From Capsicum annuum (Eukaryota; Streptophyta; Magnoliopsida; Solanales; Solanaceae): a DNA stretch of 64,000 nucleotides. A program made the position numbers and the translations under genes. Under the pieces are notes generated by a model, which did not search any database, was not told where the DNA came from, and was given only the letters and a program-made list of their open reading frames with translations. Of this stretch, positions 24,024-36,832 are shown piece by piece; the first letter of the stretch is position 1; every line of letters starts with the position of its first letter. The DNA is taken from positions 157,356,977 to 157,420,976 of the forward strand of contig NC_061115.1 of assembly GCF_002878395.1 (NCBI RefSeq), in the 5' to 3' direction.

Positions 24024-24255
24024 AAAGGCCCTTTGTTGCTTACTAACCAAGATGCTAGCACTTTGCCTAGCAGTCATTCTTCTTATTTGCTGGTTGTCGA
24101 GCATGTAAGTCTATGTAGCATGCTTGATGACTTCTTAGAAACCTTATTTGAACATCCTAACATTGGGAGGAGCATTGAAAAGATGTTTCAAAGAGGAGAG
24201 GTTGTGGGTGATGATTTCTTGAATTTGTGGACAAATTCTCTCAAGATGGAGAGGA

Positions 24256-25011
24256 TGATACAGTTCGATCACGTAGATGGACTTATGTTGGTGTGTATTG
24301 AATTTGTCCAATTTTTTTTGCAAGATAAGTGTAATTAAGGGCTAAAACAAAACAAAAATAGCCACTAAGTCACACTAGAGGGGCTCTTATTCTCTAAGGG
24401 GACTTTTTGTCTTTTTCCCTTTTATTTGCAATACACTATATAAGGAACATTTTAGGGTTTCTTTACTTAGTTTTTGAATATTGAAAATTGTATAACACGC
24501 TTGAAATAAGACAAGTTCTCTCACCCTTAGAGGCTTGGCCGAAACTAGGATGGCAACATAAGTGTGGATTCACTTTGTTGTTTGTTTGCTTGGAACCTTA
24601 GGTGCTTGTAGGGTTGAGGTACTCTCTTATGTCCTTTGCATAGTGTAGGTCTTACTACCATCATTATTAATGTTCTTTGTACTTGAACACACTTTAGGTT
24701 CTTGATCATTGTAGTAGTGTATGTCACACTCTCTATCATTTACATTATTGTAATCTTGTAGCCGTGTTATGTATTATTTCTCTTGTAATCCATATGTTGT
24801 TATTAATAAATTTTTTTTGTTCATATTCTTCCTCATATATTGTTGTTAATCTTAGTTTGGGTTGCTATTTTTGTTTCAAATACACCATTATATTTAGTAT
24901 TTTTGTTGTTGGTAGTGAATTCGAGAGTGGTCTCCAAAAAGGTCCTTGGATCCTTAAGATTTTGGAGTGATTTGGAGTGTATTTAGTGCCTTCCTTATTA
25001 GTCTTGTATCA
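24256..25011 (+). repeat. 3' LTR of the gag-only element
   Basis: 756 bp, from TGATACAGTTCGATCACG to AGTCTTGTATCA, paired with 20448-21201. The two LTRs clearly differ at many sites by eye, so the insertion is not recent. Confidence 0.9.
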
Positions 25012-25493
25012 CCCTAAGCATAACATGCCTTACCACTTTAATTTCTAACTCAAAAGTCTTACTATGGATTCATTAGCGCATATTGCATTCACCCACTTAT
25101 ATCCCAACATGATATTTAAGCATATCATTATAACTACATTTAAACTTCAAGGAAAACACCCATAAAGTCATAGTTCTCATATTCTCTAAACCTCTATCAG
25201 TAACAAACTTCTTGCACTATGCTTACGAAGACGTACCAAGAATTCTCAACTAACTATAATATATACCGAAGATTTTCCTCAATATTCCTTTATATTTTAG
25301 CGTAAGATAGAAAAGCATAAAAAATCTTTATTAATGAGGGTCATCAACTCTCTCTTAGCTAAACCATTTCTTATCCATTATCATCACCACTATCATAACA
25401 TAAGAAGATTTCACTAAAGGGATAACACATAAGGACCTGAAGTACAAAAGAATACTAGATATAACTTTGACACTTGATCCAGGCCTTGGGAAT
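25012..25493 (-). other. Element X interior, second piece, non-coding
   Basis: It continues the interior after the gag-only element. AAGCATAACATGCCTTACC corresponds to AAGTATAACATGCCTTACA at about 48004 in element Y, and CTTCAAGGAAAACACCCATA to CTCCAAGGAAATCACCTATA. No coding motif. It ends at a solo LTR insertion site. Confidence 0.7.
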
Positions 25494-28177
25494 TGTAGCA
25501 CCCAAAATCTGGTACGCAGAACCCTACATGGTGCTCATGAACCTGAAGGACCATAAGCTAACCTATGACTGATATCTATACCTGAACACTACATAAAATA
25601 CTGCATAAATGCAAAATAGTAGGCTAAAAAATGCCATAAGGTTCAAAACTGATAAACATTTGGTAAAACCATATCTAAATAATGGGACAACAATATGAAA
25701 ACTGAAACAATGTTTGAAAACATCTAGTCTGAAAACACTACAGTCTGAATAAGGAGTTGATGGGACATGTCCCCAACTAACTCAAACTACTAAAATAAAC
25801 TAAGTAATGAAGAAATAAAGTAATAATCATGTCCTCGAAGGATGAGGACTCACTGCTAACTCTGACTACTGAAACTGGAATGCTACTGATTCTCGGGAGC
25901 TCATGCTTCTGAACCTATGGTATAAAACACCATAGCGTAAATACATTAGTATGATTGAATATACTTGTATGAAAGTAATGTAGGCTAAATGAAAATGGTT
26001 CAAATGCATGAACAATGTTAACTGACTGTATAACATAAACGTGAGAATACATGCATGAATAAGTGACTATAACTGAATTCATGATGGTATCAACTACTGA
26101 GTCTGATTACTAATGACATGAGTAACTGATAACTTATATAACTGATACTGAGCAACTTTATCTGACAGTCTAGGTTCTGATGGAACTAATTGAGTTTTCC
26201 TCTATTCTGAGTTGACTGTATCTGACAGTCCTTAAATTCTTAAAAATCCATCTGAGTTTTATTACTGAGACTGAGTCTGAAACTGTAACTGTGGGAAGTA
26301 GTCATCTAACTGAAATGAATCTAATATTCCATTATGGCTAAGTTGGGGTCCAATATGTAACCCCAATTAGAAGGATGTCAATACCACACCACTGGTAGGG
26401 ACAAACTATGAGTGTCCCTCATATAACAGGTTACTCTAATGAGAATGGTGGGACCCTCATATAAATGGTTAATCCACCTCATCTACCCTCATATAAAAAG
26501 TTATGATATCTCAAACTATGCTGGCTATGTAGTTCTGAAGTGCAAAGATTGCTTCTAAGAATCACACCCTCTAATAATAGGTGAGTTCCCATCCTTGGGC
26601 TCACTCAGTGCTAACTCCTTCTCCCTTTTGAATATACATTGAACATAATTAATTGAACTGAACTAGACTGAGTTCATAGAGTTTCTTTGACTAATGTAAT
26701 ACTACTGAGATTACTGAATTACTGAGATTTTTGAGATTTATTGGGATTACTAAGTTTATAGAATTTTCTTGAGTTACCTGACTGGCTGAATTCTTCTAAA
26801 CATGGCTTGACTGAGGATATCATGAAAATATGACACTAGCTCTTGGCACACAGCTAAATTGTCGGGTACAAGTACCCCCATAGCTCAATAAAAGCAAGCT
26901 AACAAGGCATGACATTCTTGAATACACGGCCAACATCAACAATCCATAATACAATAAGTTGGGAATTTCATGAAGTACATAGTTATCATAATCTTGTACA
27001 TGGAAGGAATGCATATAATCAATGTCATAATTCCATATTCTAGCATCATGAGCACTTCAACAAACATCTACATTGCACATCAATAGCATGGGAGTAATTT
27101 GAACATATGGGTAAAACATGAATCTATCACTTAAGTCACAATTGAGCTATATTACATAATTTCTAGTCTCTTAGGCATTTTGTCAAACACTTAGGGTGCA
27201 TGACTTAGGGCATGGCATAATTATCAAATTAACATATCATAACCAACTACAGTTCATGGTTTTCAACTCACATGCTAACATATTCTCATAAAAACACATA
27301 AAGATACCAACTTGGGAATCATACAACAACAACAACCACATGAACATAATCAACATATAGCAAGAATATCATAATTCATAGTTTAAAACTGATTCTTGGG
27401 CTTCATGGACGAAAGGAATCCATGAATGAAAACAATACATACCTAAGAAAGGAAACCTTGAATGTTCTTAGAGTTCTTGGAAGGATTTCTTGAGATTGAC
27501 CTTGATTTTCAAGGGCTAAGATTTTGTTTTCTTGAGAGAGAATGTTATTAATATTAGGGGAAAAGTGAGTAATAATCATTCAAAACATTTTTAGGGATTA
27601 AATCCCGTACCTGGATGTGTTAAGTCTTTGGCAAAAGACTATTTTAGACCTGGACGAAACTTTTAATGTTCATTGAAATTTTTTTGAAATGGGCACCTGG
27701 TACGATGTGGTGCTATCGCGTTGTGTCATTGGAATTGGATAACTGGGAAATTAGGAGATGGTGTGATGCAGAGCTATTGCGTTTCCACTTTCTTTGCAAC
27801 CTGGAAGTTTGGCACGACGCAGAGACATCACAGAGATTCAATGAAAAAAAGGACCATTGGGATTTAGGAGCCCTCAGTGATGCGTGTAATCGCAGAGTCT
27901 TACTAGAAACTGACAAACGTCATTTTAGCTTATATAACAATGCGCAATTGGCTAAAATGATGGTGTTATACAACTTAAACTTTAAATCACCATAACTTCT
28001 TACTTGGTTATTGAATTTAGATGCATTTTGTATCGATGGAAAGCTTATTCAATTTCTCACATAACAAAAAGTGGAAATATTGAAAATTCCACATATGTAA
28101 AAGAGTATTCATCTTTAAATAATGTATTTGACATCTTCGGGATGAATTTAAGCTAGGTAAAAGTATAGGGTATTATA
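25494..28177 (-). repeat. Complete solo Tekay-type LTR
   Basis: A 2.68-kb LTR inserted in element X. On the minus strand it starts TATAATACCC (a decayed TGTAATACCC) at 28177 and ends GGGTGCTACA at 25494. The flanking 5-mers GGAAT (25489-25493) and GAAAT (28178-28182) are a probable target duplication with one mismatch. There is no primer site or gag attached, which fits loss of the interior by LTR-LTR recombination. The CTCATATAA-type motif series (26410-26600) and the GC-rich block (27680-27900) are in their usual places. The 109-codon open frame at 27666-27995 reads through that block and is not a gene. Confidence 0.85.
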
Positions 28178-30327
28178 GAAATAAAATGTCAAAGGCATGG
28201 ATTCATTAAAGAGATCTAAACTGAGGATATACATGATATAATGCAGATTTCACTATTATCATGATTTCTGAGAATTGATCGTACTATTAAGCATGAATTC
28301 ATATTTATCATAAGATATTTAACATAAGAATGGAGTTTCATAGATTTATGAGGGATGAACCTAATCATAGAGTGAAGTTGTTACTTACTTACAAGGAGAT
28401 GAGAATGGACTTGAATATGCATGAAGTGTATAAGCATTGGACTTTGGCATGGATTTACCATGCAACATATGAATTTGGTTAATAATGACTAAAATCAAAG
28501 GAACACTCTAGAGTAAGAAGGGATCACTATCTTATCACAACTCTTATTGAAATGCATCATAATCTAATTCTTAAAACTTGAAATGGTTCTTCACTCTACC
28601 ATCTCCCTCTTAGATCTAAGCTGACATTCTAAGCTTATGGGTCTACTCCATATCCTCGATACTGAGCCATAATTTCTTTTTTCTAATAGTATACACATGA
28701 ATGCTCACTCACCTGAATAAACTATATCTAGAGAATACAAACTTCATTCCTGGACAATCCATTTATATAGACCATCCTTAACTTTCTCTACCTTCAATAA
28801 TCATCGTGAAAGACTTACACTCTCCTATGCAAACATACCTACCTCACTAAACATATAATAATATCCTACCAAGATCACACTTCTATACTTATATTTTTTC
28901 CAAACCATAAGAATCAAAATCATACTTAAAAGACTCAACACCATCTATCCATAACTCCTCAACTTAGCTATTAAGAACACCATGTACTATATATAATTAG
29001 CCTTCTTCCACTTAGAAAATCAAAGGTATTACTAACCACACACAACACCTAGTAACCTTACAAAATAATGCAACCCCATATCACCTTGGGCATACCTTTA
29101 CATAGTACTTACAATATCATACTAAATTATGAATAAATCAACTTACTCTTGCATTCACTATTTTAAACCTATTGGTTTACCTCCATATAACTAGCATCAC
29201 TAACCAAGTAATCATTACATCCACCTTGAAGACTATCCACTGTTAAACTTTAGTGTCTAGTTCTAGGCGTGATTAACAACCCAACCTCACATACTATTCT
29301 CACTTAGAAGTTAAAAAATAAGACATCACGAAACACTAGACCACTACAGCCTCATAATAACAATAATGGATCATGATAATATTGTCTATCTTATTATAAT
29401 ACATTAGCACCTCCTCCATCTACACATTACGAGTATTTACCCTTCTACACACCTAAATTACTTTTATAGCTCTATAAGTTTCAACTAAACTCCTTTTGCA
29501 GCCACAAGGTAAGTCTAAATTAACAATACACAACCATCAAATAATTCATGAATATCCTATACTTTCCTAACATAATAAATATCATCAATAACTCTTTTCC
29601 TTCATCAACCAAACAATAATTTCCATTAACTAATAACTCTTTATCTTCCTTTCACCAAGGAACCTGTACCACATTAATTACCCCTAAACTAATACACAAG
29701 GACATATCACCTTAACACAAACTTGATAACATGCATAATTTTATCTCTATACTTTCTATCAATTGTTATTCCCACTTGTCACTACACTTCTATACCCACA
29801 CTTCCAACTATAAGAAGGTTCTACTACTTATAAATCATAACACTCTAGGTTTCAATATCCCTCAAATGCAAACTCTATTTAACAATCTAGGTTCATACTA
29901 TCTCCACTCATAAGCATTATCTGTATTGAAGGGTTAACGAGGAATCTAAATACACATCTTATTTTATCTTAACTGAGTAACTCATGAGGGTATAACTTTG
30001 AACATGAGGAACTTATAACACACTAGCGATCTCCTCTCAAGCCCCTTTCTTGACTTCTTAAATTATAAATAGTAAATCTGAGAGCATTATCTTGGGAGAA
30101 ATTGGAACTTGCTAATCATGTTATCTCAAGAAAATTGCATAGATTGAGAAAATAGAGTAACACACTTTACTGTATGATCTAGAGTATGAAGGAATGGAAA
30201 TATTTCTAAAATGTCCTATAGCCTCTCAAAAAAAAGTGCGGACGAATCTGTACTATTTTGCAAGACTCTACTGGACACGACTTCAAAGACATCCTAGGAC
30301 TTAAACTCTGTGCTCTGATACTAAGTT
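28178..30327 (-). other. Element X interior, third piece, with primer binding site
   Basis: Non-coding. It is collinear with about 48420-51171 of element Y, for example CATACTTAAAAGACTCAACA against CATATAAAAGGCTCAACACT, and the CACATCCACTT/CATTACATCCACCTTG region. At its end the minus strand carries TAGTATCAGAGCAC (30310-30323), an initiator-Met-type primer site, a few bases from the 5' LTR. The small open frame at 29731-29913 has no recognisable relation. Confidence 0.7.
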
Positions 30328-32347
30328 TTCTACCCCCTGCATGTCACATGGTGCTTAGTACCACATGTGATCCCAAGATAACCCTTATATTGGCATAACT
30401 CATGAGAGACTGAATACAATACACAAATCCAAATAAAATATGCAAAAGATAAATCTTTTCTGAATACGATCAATACAAAATTATATTAAAATAATTACAA
30501 CTTTCATTATACAAAAAATACTGGAATCAAATACATCAACTCTACTGACTATCTATGAAGTATCTATAAGTATTGACTATAGGTAGTCGAGACATGACCC
30601 CCCCCAACTATCCCTAATTTATATGACTGAATAAAGAATATAAAATGTTACTCAAACTATGACTGACTGAAGCCCTTGAATCAAAAGAACTAATCAGCTA
30701 CTGACTGGAAGCTGCAAACTTTCTAATTATGATACATGTGCTTATACCTACATTATTAAATAATGTAACGCATAGTCATATATATCAACACTTTTGGAAT
30801 TTATTGAGCATGTGGGGTGAATACATGAGTAAAAACAATAACTCAATCTTTATATAAACTTGTAAGAAATGCATGCTAAGTGTAAATGACTTACCTTTTC
30901 TTGAATAAAACAAAGCTGTGAAAATATCATTAACATGAGTAATGAAGCATAAGAATAACTTTGTGAGCCATAACACTTAGTTCTAATAGAAAACTGTACT
31001 TTTATTCTTTATATTAGTGAAATAATTAGGACTAAAGTTGAGTATACTTTTAAATAATAAAGGTTACGTGTAAAAGACTCACCTTTAACATACGTAACCT
31101 AAACACTAAAACCTCATAGCTATTATCTTTTGTAAAACCACATCTGAATAATATTGTGAGACTTTACACTTAGTTTCTAAAAGTTGTTCTGTTATTCTAT
31201 CTTAGGACTTAGAGAGGTTTTTCTAACCGACATACGCCATGTGAGCTATCATGGTGTCCAACGTCTAGTTCCCCTTAGAGGAAAAGCTTATGTTGGGGAA
31301 AGATATCATACTCTTTCCAAGAAGTAGGACTTGAGCTAAGTGATCAAAATCTGTATTTGCATCCATATAAATAGGGAATAAACTAAACCTACATTGGCTC
31401 ATAGTTATGGGGCATGTGAACTGAGACACATACCCAACTTAGTGCTAAATACTACTCTCTTGGTTTATATGCTCATTCTGTAGAAAATATACCTTAAAAT
31501 AGCATAAGGGATTATAATGAACACCAGTTATACATCTGTCTATTTTAAACTATAGTCAAACTAAATGTGCCGATTCCATATCGTAGCTGAGGATCAGAAG
31601 ATCAAATATTTTCTTAAAATCTAAATACATGCTTATCAAAGAGTTCTTAAAATATAATCTTCTTAAAATCTCAAGACTTAAACTTAGGTCTTAAAACCCA
31701 TGCTTCTAACTCATATTAATTTACATCAAAACTTCATGCTAAATATGATTCTTGAAATACTTTACAATAACAAAGAAAGATAATGCAATCTCATTCACAA
31801 TCTAAATCATGTAAGTTTACAAAACCATAACATAGACACTTCTTGATATATACACTAAAAGTTTTAACTTTCATGATAATAACATGCTTCAAGAATATAT
31901 AGGAGTTTTGGTGTAAACCCTAATTCAAAACAAGTAATCAAATCTTAAACTAATGTAATTTTTGGCACAAGGGTGAAAGGATTCCATCGTTCATAACCCC
32001 CCCCCCCCCCCACATACCTCAATAGACTTTATTTAATGTAGAAAGCTTGACCTTGAAGGCCTCAGAGATGATCTTGAAAGTTTTCTTGAAATTCTTGGAT
32101 TAGGGAACTTAGAGTCTTGATTTTTCTGGAAGGTTTTTTGAACTAGGAAGCTTTAACTCTTGGATTCTTGAAGAAATATTGAATTCAAAACTTAAATCCT
32201 TGTGTTCTTGATAAAAAAGTTAAACTTTGTTCATTTGGGAAAGGGAGGGTTTTTATGATAGCTGATTTGAAGAAGATGGGCAAATAATGCCCTTTTGGGT
32301 GCTTAAATTCATAGCTTGGGTGTTTTTGGTCGAGGGTAGAGGACCAA
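30328..32347 (-). repeat. 5' LTR of element X, truncated
   Basis: It pairs with 17096-19687 from the primer-site side. Shared blocks include ATATTGGCATAACTCATGAG, GTTCTGTTATTCTATCTTAG and CATGCTTATCAAAGAGTTCT. The match ends at GAGGACCAA (32347), corresponding to about 19114 of the other LTR. Roughly 570 bp is therefore missing and is replaced by plus-strand Tekay pol. Confidence 0.75.
31997..32011. repeat. Homopolymer of 15 C
   Basis: Fifteen C in a row inside the X 5' LTR, where the partner LTR (about 18774-18777) has only four in the same context (TCATAACCCCACATACC). Confidence 0.95.
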
Positions 32348-34370
32348 CTATTTTATTAGCAGCTGTTTTGTTTGCGTGAAAGATTTAGAGACACTATTTT
32401 TATAGGGTGTATATTGATGTATTCACTGATCAAAAAATCTTGTAGTATGAATTCTCGCAGAAGTATTTGAATTTACGTCAGAGGATGTGGTTAGAATTGC
32501 TGAAAGATTATGATATGAGTGTTTTGTACCATATAGACAAGGCCAATGTAGTGACAGGTTCCCTAAGTAGATTATCTAAGGGTAGTGTTGCTCATATCGA
32601 GAGTGATAAAAAGAAGTTAGAGAAATTCATTATCTTTCCAAGCTAGGTGATCATTTGGTTGATTTAGCTGAGGGTAGCATTTGGGTTCAGAAAAGTTCTA
32701 AATCTTCTTTGGTTGCCAAAGTGAAAGAAAAGCAGGATAGGGATCCTAGTCGGGTAAAACTAAAGGGGTCAGTCAGAGATTAAAAAATAAAGGTTTTCTC
32801 CTAAGAGGGAGATGGTGTACTGCATTACTAAGGTAGATTATGTGTGCCATGTATTGATGAGTTAAGGTAGAAAATTCTTACAGAAGTGCATGGTGCACAT
32901 TACTCTATTCATCCAAGGGCCACAAAGATGTACCGTGATCTGTTGGAAATCTATTGGTGGAGTTGGATGAAGAGGGATATTGTAGAGTTTATGGCTAAGT
33001 TCTCCAATTGTCAGCAGGTTAAGATTTAGCATAAGAAGCCTAGTGGGTGTATGCAAGAGTTCAGTACTCCCACTTGGAAGTGGGAAGTAGTGAACATTGA
33101 TTTTGTGATAGGTTTGCCTCATACTCGTCAGCAGCGTGATTCGATTTGGGTTACTATGAACAGGATGATGACCAAATCATCCCTTTTCTTGCTAGTCCAT
33201 ACTTTTTATTCAATCTAAGAGTATGCCAAGCTCTATATCAGAGAGTTGGTTATGTGGCATGGTGTTCTGCTGTCCATTTTTTCTAACAGAGGTACTCAGT
33301 TTACCTCTAACTTTTGGTAAGCTTTTCAGAAGGGTCTTGGTATCCAAGTTCACCTAAGTACAACGTTTCATCCTCAGACAAATGATCAAGTAGAGAGGAC
33401 CATTCAGACCCTTGAAGATATGTTGAAAGCATGTGTAGTCAACTTTAAGGACAGTTGGGATTACTATTTTCCTTTGATTGAATTCACGTATAAAAAAAGC
33501 TATCATTCCATTATTCAGATAACTCCGTTTGAGGCTCTATATGAAAGAAGATATAGATCTTTGATTAGTTGGTTAGAAGTAGGATAAGTTGCTTTTATAG
33601 GGCCTGACTTGGTGCTTGATGCTTTAGAGAAAGTACAATTGATTAGGGAAAGGCTTAAGGCAGTCTAGAGCTGACAGAAATCTTATACGGATGTGAGAAG
33701 GAAAGATTTTGAGTTTGAGATTGGTGATTTTGTATATCTGAAGATCTTTCCCATGAAGGAAGTGAAGAGGTTTGGTAAGGAGGGGATGCTTAGTCCCCGA
33801 TATATTGTTCCTTATAGAATTTTGACCCATTTTGGAAAGGTGGCTTATGATCTTGAGTTTCCTGAAGACTTAGCACCAGTGCACCCAATATCCATATCTC
33901 TTTTCTAAATAAATGTATTGGAAACCCAACAGTTGTCGTTCCCTTAGAAAGCATAGATGTTCAGAACACCCTTTCTTACAAAGAACTTCCAGTCAAAATC
34001 CTTGATCATCAAATTCATAAACTAAGGAACAAAGAAGTTCCCCTAGTCAAAGTTCTTTGGCAGAATCAGTCTGTTGAGGGAGCCACTTGGGAAGCAAAAG
34101 CAAATACATGGACCAAGTACCCTCATCTTTTCTCTGCAAACTTAGACTCAGCTTCAGGTAACTATCTTCTTAGAATTTCTCATTCCCATACTAAGTTTCA
34201 GTTACATATCATTCTCATGTCATTCATTCATTCACAGAACCAATTTATTCATGAATCATATTTCAGACTCAGTCATGTAATAACGTATCTTCAGTATGTA
34301 ATCTCAGTTCCTCAGTGCCTACAGTCTAACCAATCTCATTCGAGGATGAATATTCCCAAGGGGGAGATAT
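32348..34370 (+). pseudogene. pol: Tekay chromovirus copy A: RNase H end, integrase, chromodomain
   Basis: This is the 3' half of a Tekay/Del pol. The RNase H end lies at 32348-32640 (RHYFYRVYIDVFTDQK, QRMWLELLKDYDMSVLYH). Integrase covers about 32860-33640, with a zinc-binding HYSIHPRATKMYRDL start and WKWEVVNIDF carrying the first catalytic Asp. Next come SNRGTQFTSNFW, where the usual second Asp reads Asn, and PQTNDQVERTIQ keeping the Glu. The C-terminal part reads DFVYLKIFPMKEVKRFGKEG and SPRYIVPYRILTHFGKVAYD. After a frameshift, the chromodomain-type end is SYKELPVKILDHQIHKL, KVLWQNQSVEGATWEAK. Several stops interrupt it. It ends in a polypurine block (34337-34370) and is followed directly by the LTR. 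Confidence 0.85.
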
Positions 34371-36617
34371 TATAATACCCCAAAAATTCAAACCAATTCT
34401 AGAGTCATGTTTTAGGTGCATTCATAATACATTATAGATTTTTGATAGTTTTATGAGTTAGTTTGATGTTTATTAAGGTCTCAAATAACTCCCAGTTGTT
34501 AGACAAATCAAAATATTTCTTACCAATTGAATTTTTTATAAGAATGTTGCTTTAGTCAACTTCAAATGATCATATCCTTTAGTCTACGAATAAATTTCCA
34601 GATCAAGACTCACCAAGATATAGGAAATTGAATTAGATTTCCAACGATACCAATTTCGCCCAAATTTGATACTAGGGTGAGAAGTTAGGGCACTTTTAGT
34701 GTAAAATAGTAGCCCAACGCAATAAGCCCATGTAATAGTGATTGCCAATTTAATGCTCATCATTTTCTAGTGTGTCACTGCAATTGGCACTATGTCGTGC
34801 CAAAGGTCCATTTTGTAATTGTCCATTTTCAAGTGGGGCACCATGATGGCACCAGGTCATACTAAGGTTCCAGTTGGTAGTTATCCATTTCCAAAGGTAC
34901 AGTGTGATGACACCACATTGTACCATTGGTAAAATGGGGACTGTCAGCTTTCCAGTGGCCCAATGCGATTGCACCGCGTCGCGTCGGGTGTCAAAATTAG
35001 GATTTCCAATTTTTGCAATTTAAATTCCAGGGACTATTTGATCTTTTCTCATAGATCCAAATCCATCCAAACATGGGTTTTAAGTTCCAATATAGCATTA
35101 TTTTCTCATTATTTTCATAAATTACACAAATTAAAGTACCTCTCTTTCAAGAACAAAAACTGTAGCCTTCAAATTTCAAGATCGAAACTCATGAATTCAC
35201 CATCAATTCTCACAAATTCATCAACCCAGGTATGTTAAGTGTTCATCTATGGGTTCCTTTCACCCATGGAGTTCAAGTATCCAATTACTAATTCAAAGTT
35301 GTGCTCTTTACAAGCTATTGTGATTTTAATAGTGATTTTAACTGTGTACTCCCATGAATTGTAAATATATACCATGTATACATAAAATTGTTGTTGTTAT
35401 CAAACACCACATGTTTTAATGTTGTTATTCATAGATTTAAATCATACTTAGTGGTGTTGATTTTGAAATCATACTAATACTACGATCTTTAAGCTATTCC
35501 CATGCTTAGCTGAAACTATGAATATAAAGTGTTTGACAAAACGCCTACGAGAATGAATTTTTAATGATGCTTTCATATTATGTCCCACAGGTGTTAGTAT
35601 TATTTTACTATTACAGTTATCGAGTACCTACTAGTTGAGGGTAACCCTTAATCCTTCGAGATAACACTTTAGTGGATCCACACAGCTAATGTTAGTACCC
35701 ATGGCGCGAAACTGACACCTTTTCAACTAGGGTCACATGTTGGACCCCAAATTGCTTATTGGGGCATTTTAGTTAGATAGTAGCTCCCACAGTCTCAGTC
35801 TAGTAATTAACTCAATAATTCATTTTAAATTGCTTGACCATATCCTACAGATAATAATAATTCAGCTATCAAATTTCAAATTTCAGTTTATAGATTATAA
35901 TCAGAATATTTTTATGCTTGGTCACACATTTTTAGTATTCACAGATTTTATGCATTCTCTGTATTTATAGTTTTCATGCATTTTTAGTATTCACAGATTT
36001 CACGCCTCCTTAATATTTATAAATTTTATGTATTCTATTCGGTATTTCATGCTATTTATTCAGTCAGTTATTATTCATGCACATAAAACAATGCATATCA
36101 TCCTATCTCATTTACCTTACCAGTAAATTTAAGGTACTGATCGCATACTCGTTTCTTGCCCTATGATGTATCATATCATAGGTTCAAACGCTTATTTCCC
36201 AAATCGCACATAGACCTTTCAGATTATCAGCTGTAGTAGTGGTGAGTCCTTATATTTTGAGGACAAGCTATATTTACTTTCATGTTTTTATTTTAGTAGT
36301 TAGTTGGAGTTCGTTTAGGCCTATTCTATCAACTCATATTTAGTTAGTTTTAAAGGCTTTCGGACATTTCAGATAGACAGCTAGTTTTGTCATTAATTTA
36401 TCAGTTTTAGACATTTATTTTTTGGCTGATGTATCTAGATTGATGATTAAGAAAATTTTTAGTATTTAAAACCTTATGGTATATTCAGATATCTCGCACA
36501 TGTATTTTGTTGTTATTATTCAGTACTCATAGTAGGTACCAGCTCATGGGTTAGCTTATGGTTCCTCGAGATTGTAAGTATTCTGTAGTGCGCAAGGTGT
36601 ACTCTTTGAGTGTTAAA
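34371..36617 (+). repeat. LTR between Tekay copies A and B
   Basis: Starts TATAATACCCC (a decayed TGTAATACCC) right after the copy A polypurine tract and ends before AACTTGATATCAGAG, the copy B primer site. It contains the GC-rich module block (34690-34995) and a 26-bp minisatellite of about four units (35923-36036). A deletion at about 35625 is evident relative to the other LTRs. The open frame on the minus strand at 34750-34974 is a reading of the module block. Confidence 0.85.
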
Positions 36618-36832
36618 AACTTGATATCAGAGACTAAGAAAGTGTCCTAGGAAGTCTAAAAGCCGCATAAAGTAGAGTCGTATGCATGGGTATAAAGCTC
36701 GCCAAATTTATAGGCAAGAAGCTATGAGGTATTCAAGAAAAGTTTCCCTTCTTTCAGTTTTCATGTCGTACGACTAAGAATGATGCTTTTGTTAAACTCT
36801 TTGTCTAATATATTCTCCCTTCTATTTACAAA
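36618..36832 (+). other. Primer binding site and leader of copy B
   Basis: TTGATATCAGAGAC (36621-36634) is a decayed initiator-Met-type primer site. The leader (AAGAAAGTGTCCTAGGAAGT...) matches 44268-44470 of copy C, so the two copies are collinear here. Confidence 0.75.

Larger units (their letters stand above)
20448..25011 (+). mobile_element. Gag-only LTR retrotransposon (TR-GAG-like), complete with both LTRs
   Basis: This 4.56-kb element has LTRs of 754 bp (20448-21201) and 756 bp (24256-25011), each starting TGATACA and ending TTGTATCA. The 5' LTR start TGATACAA and the LTR end TTGTATCA form a perfect 8-bp inverted repeat; the 3' LTR start (TGATACAG) differs at the eighth base. The primer site follows at 21204 (TGGTATTAGATC, initiator-Met type) and a purine-rich tract (GATGGAGAGGA, about 24244-24254) precedes the 3' LTR. 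The flanking 5-mers are CCCAA and CCCTA. The flanking DNA is continuous element X interior (20420-20447 joins 25012 on). The interior carries a decayed Ty3/gypsy-type gag but no protease, RT, RNase H or integrase. It fits the non-autonomous TR-GAG description. Confidence 0.85.
17096..32347 (-). mobile_element. Element X: non-autonomous LTR retrotransposon with two nested insertions
   Basis: Minus-strand element with its 3' LTR at 17096-19687 and a truncated 5' LTR at 30328-32347. A polypurine block (19688-19702) adjoins the 3' LTR and an initiator-Met-type primer site (30312-30323) adjoins the 5' LTR. Removing the inserts at 20448-25011 and 25494-28177 leaves about 3.4 kb of interior in three pieces (19688-20447, 25012-25493, 28178-30327). 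They are collinear with the interior of element Y (46814-51171). None of the pieces encodes gag or pol motifs. The 5' LTR stops at about 32347, where plus-strand Tekay pol begins, so the right end is deleted. Confidence 0.8.

Noticed and set aside
24033..24338. Open frame of 101 codons after the gag of the gag-only element
   Set aside because: It runs into the 3' LTR and shows no recognised domain. Part of it may be a frame-shifted gag tail, but I cannot support a separate gene.
27666..27995. Open frame of 109 codons on the plus strand
   Set aside because: It runs through the GC-rich module block of a minus-strand solo LTR. The equivalent blocks in other LTRs are not open and no family resemblance is seen.
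34750..34974. Open frame of 74 codons on the minus strand with repeated LENGQL-like text
   Set aside because: It is the antisense reading of the Tekay GC-rich modules; the repeat explains it.
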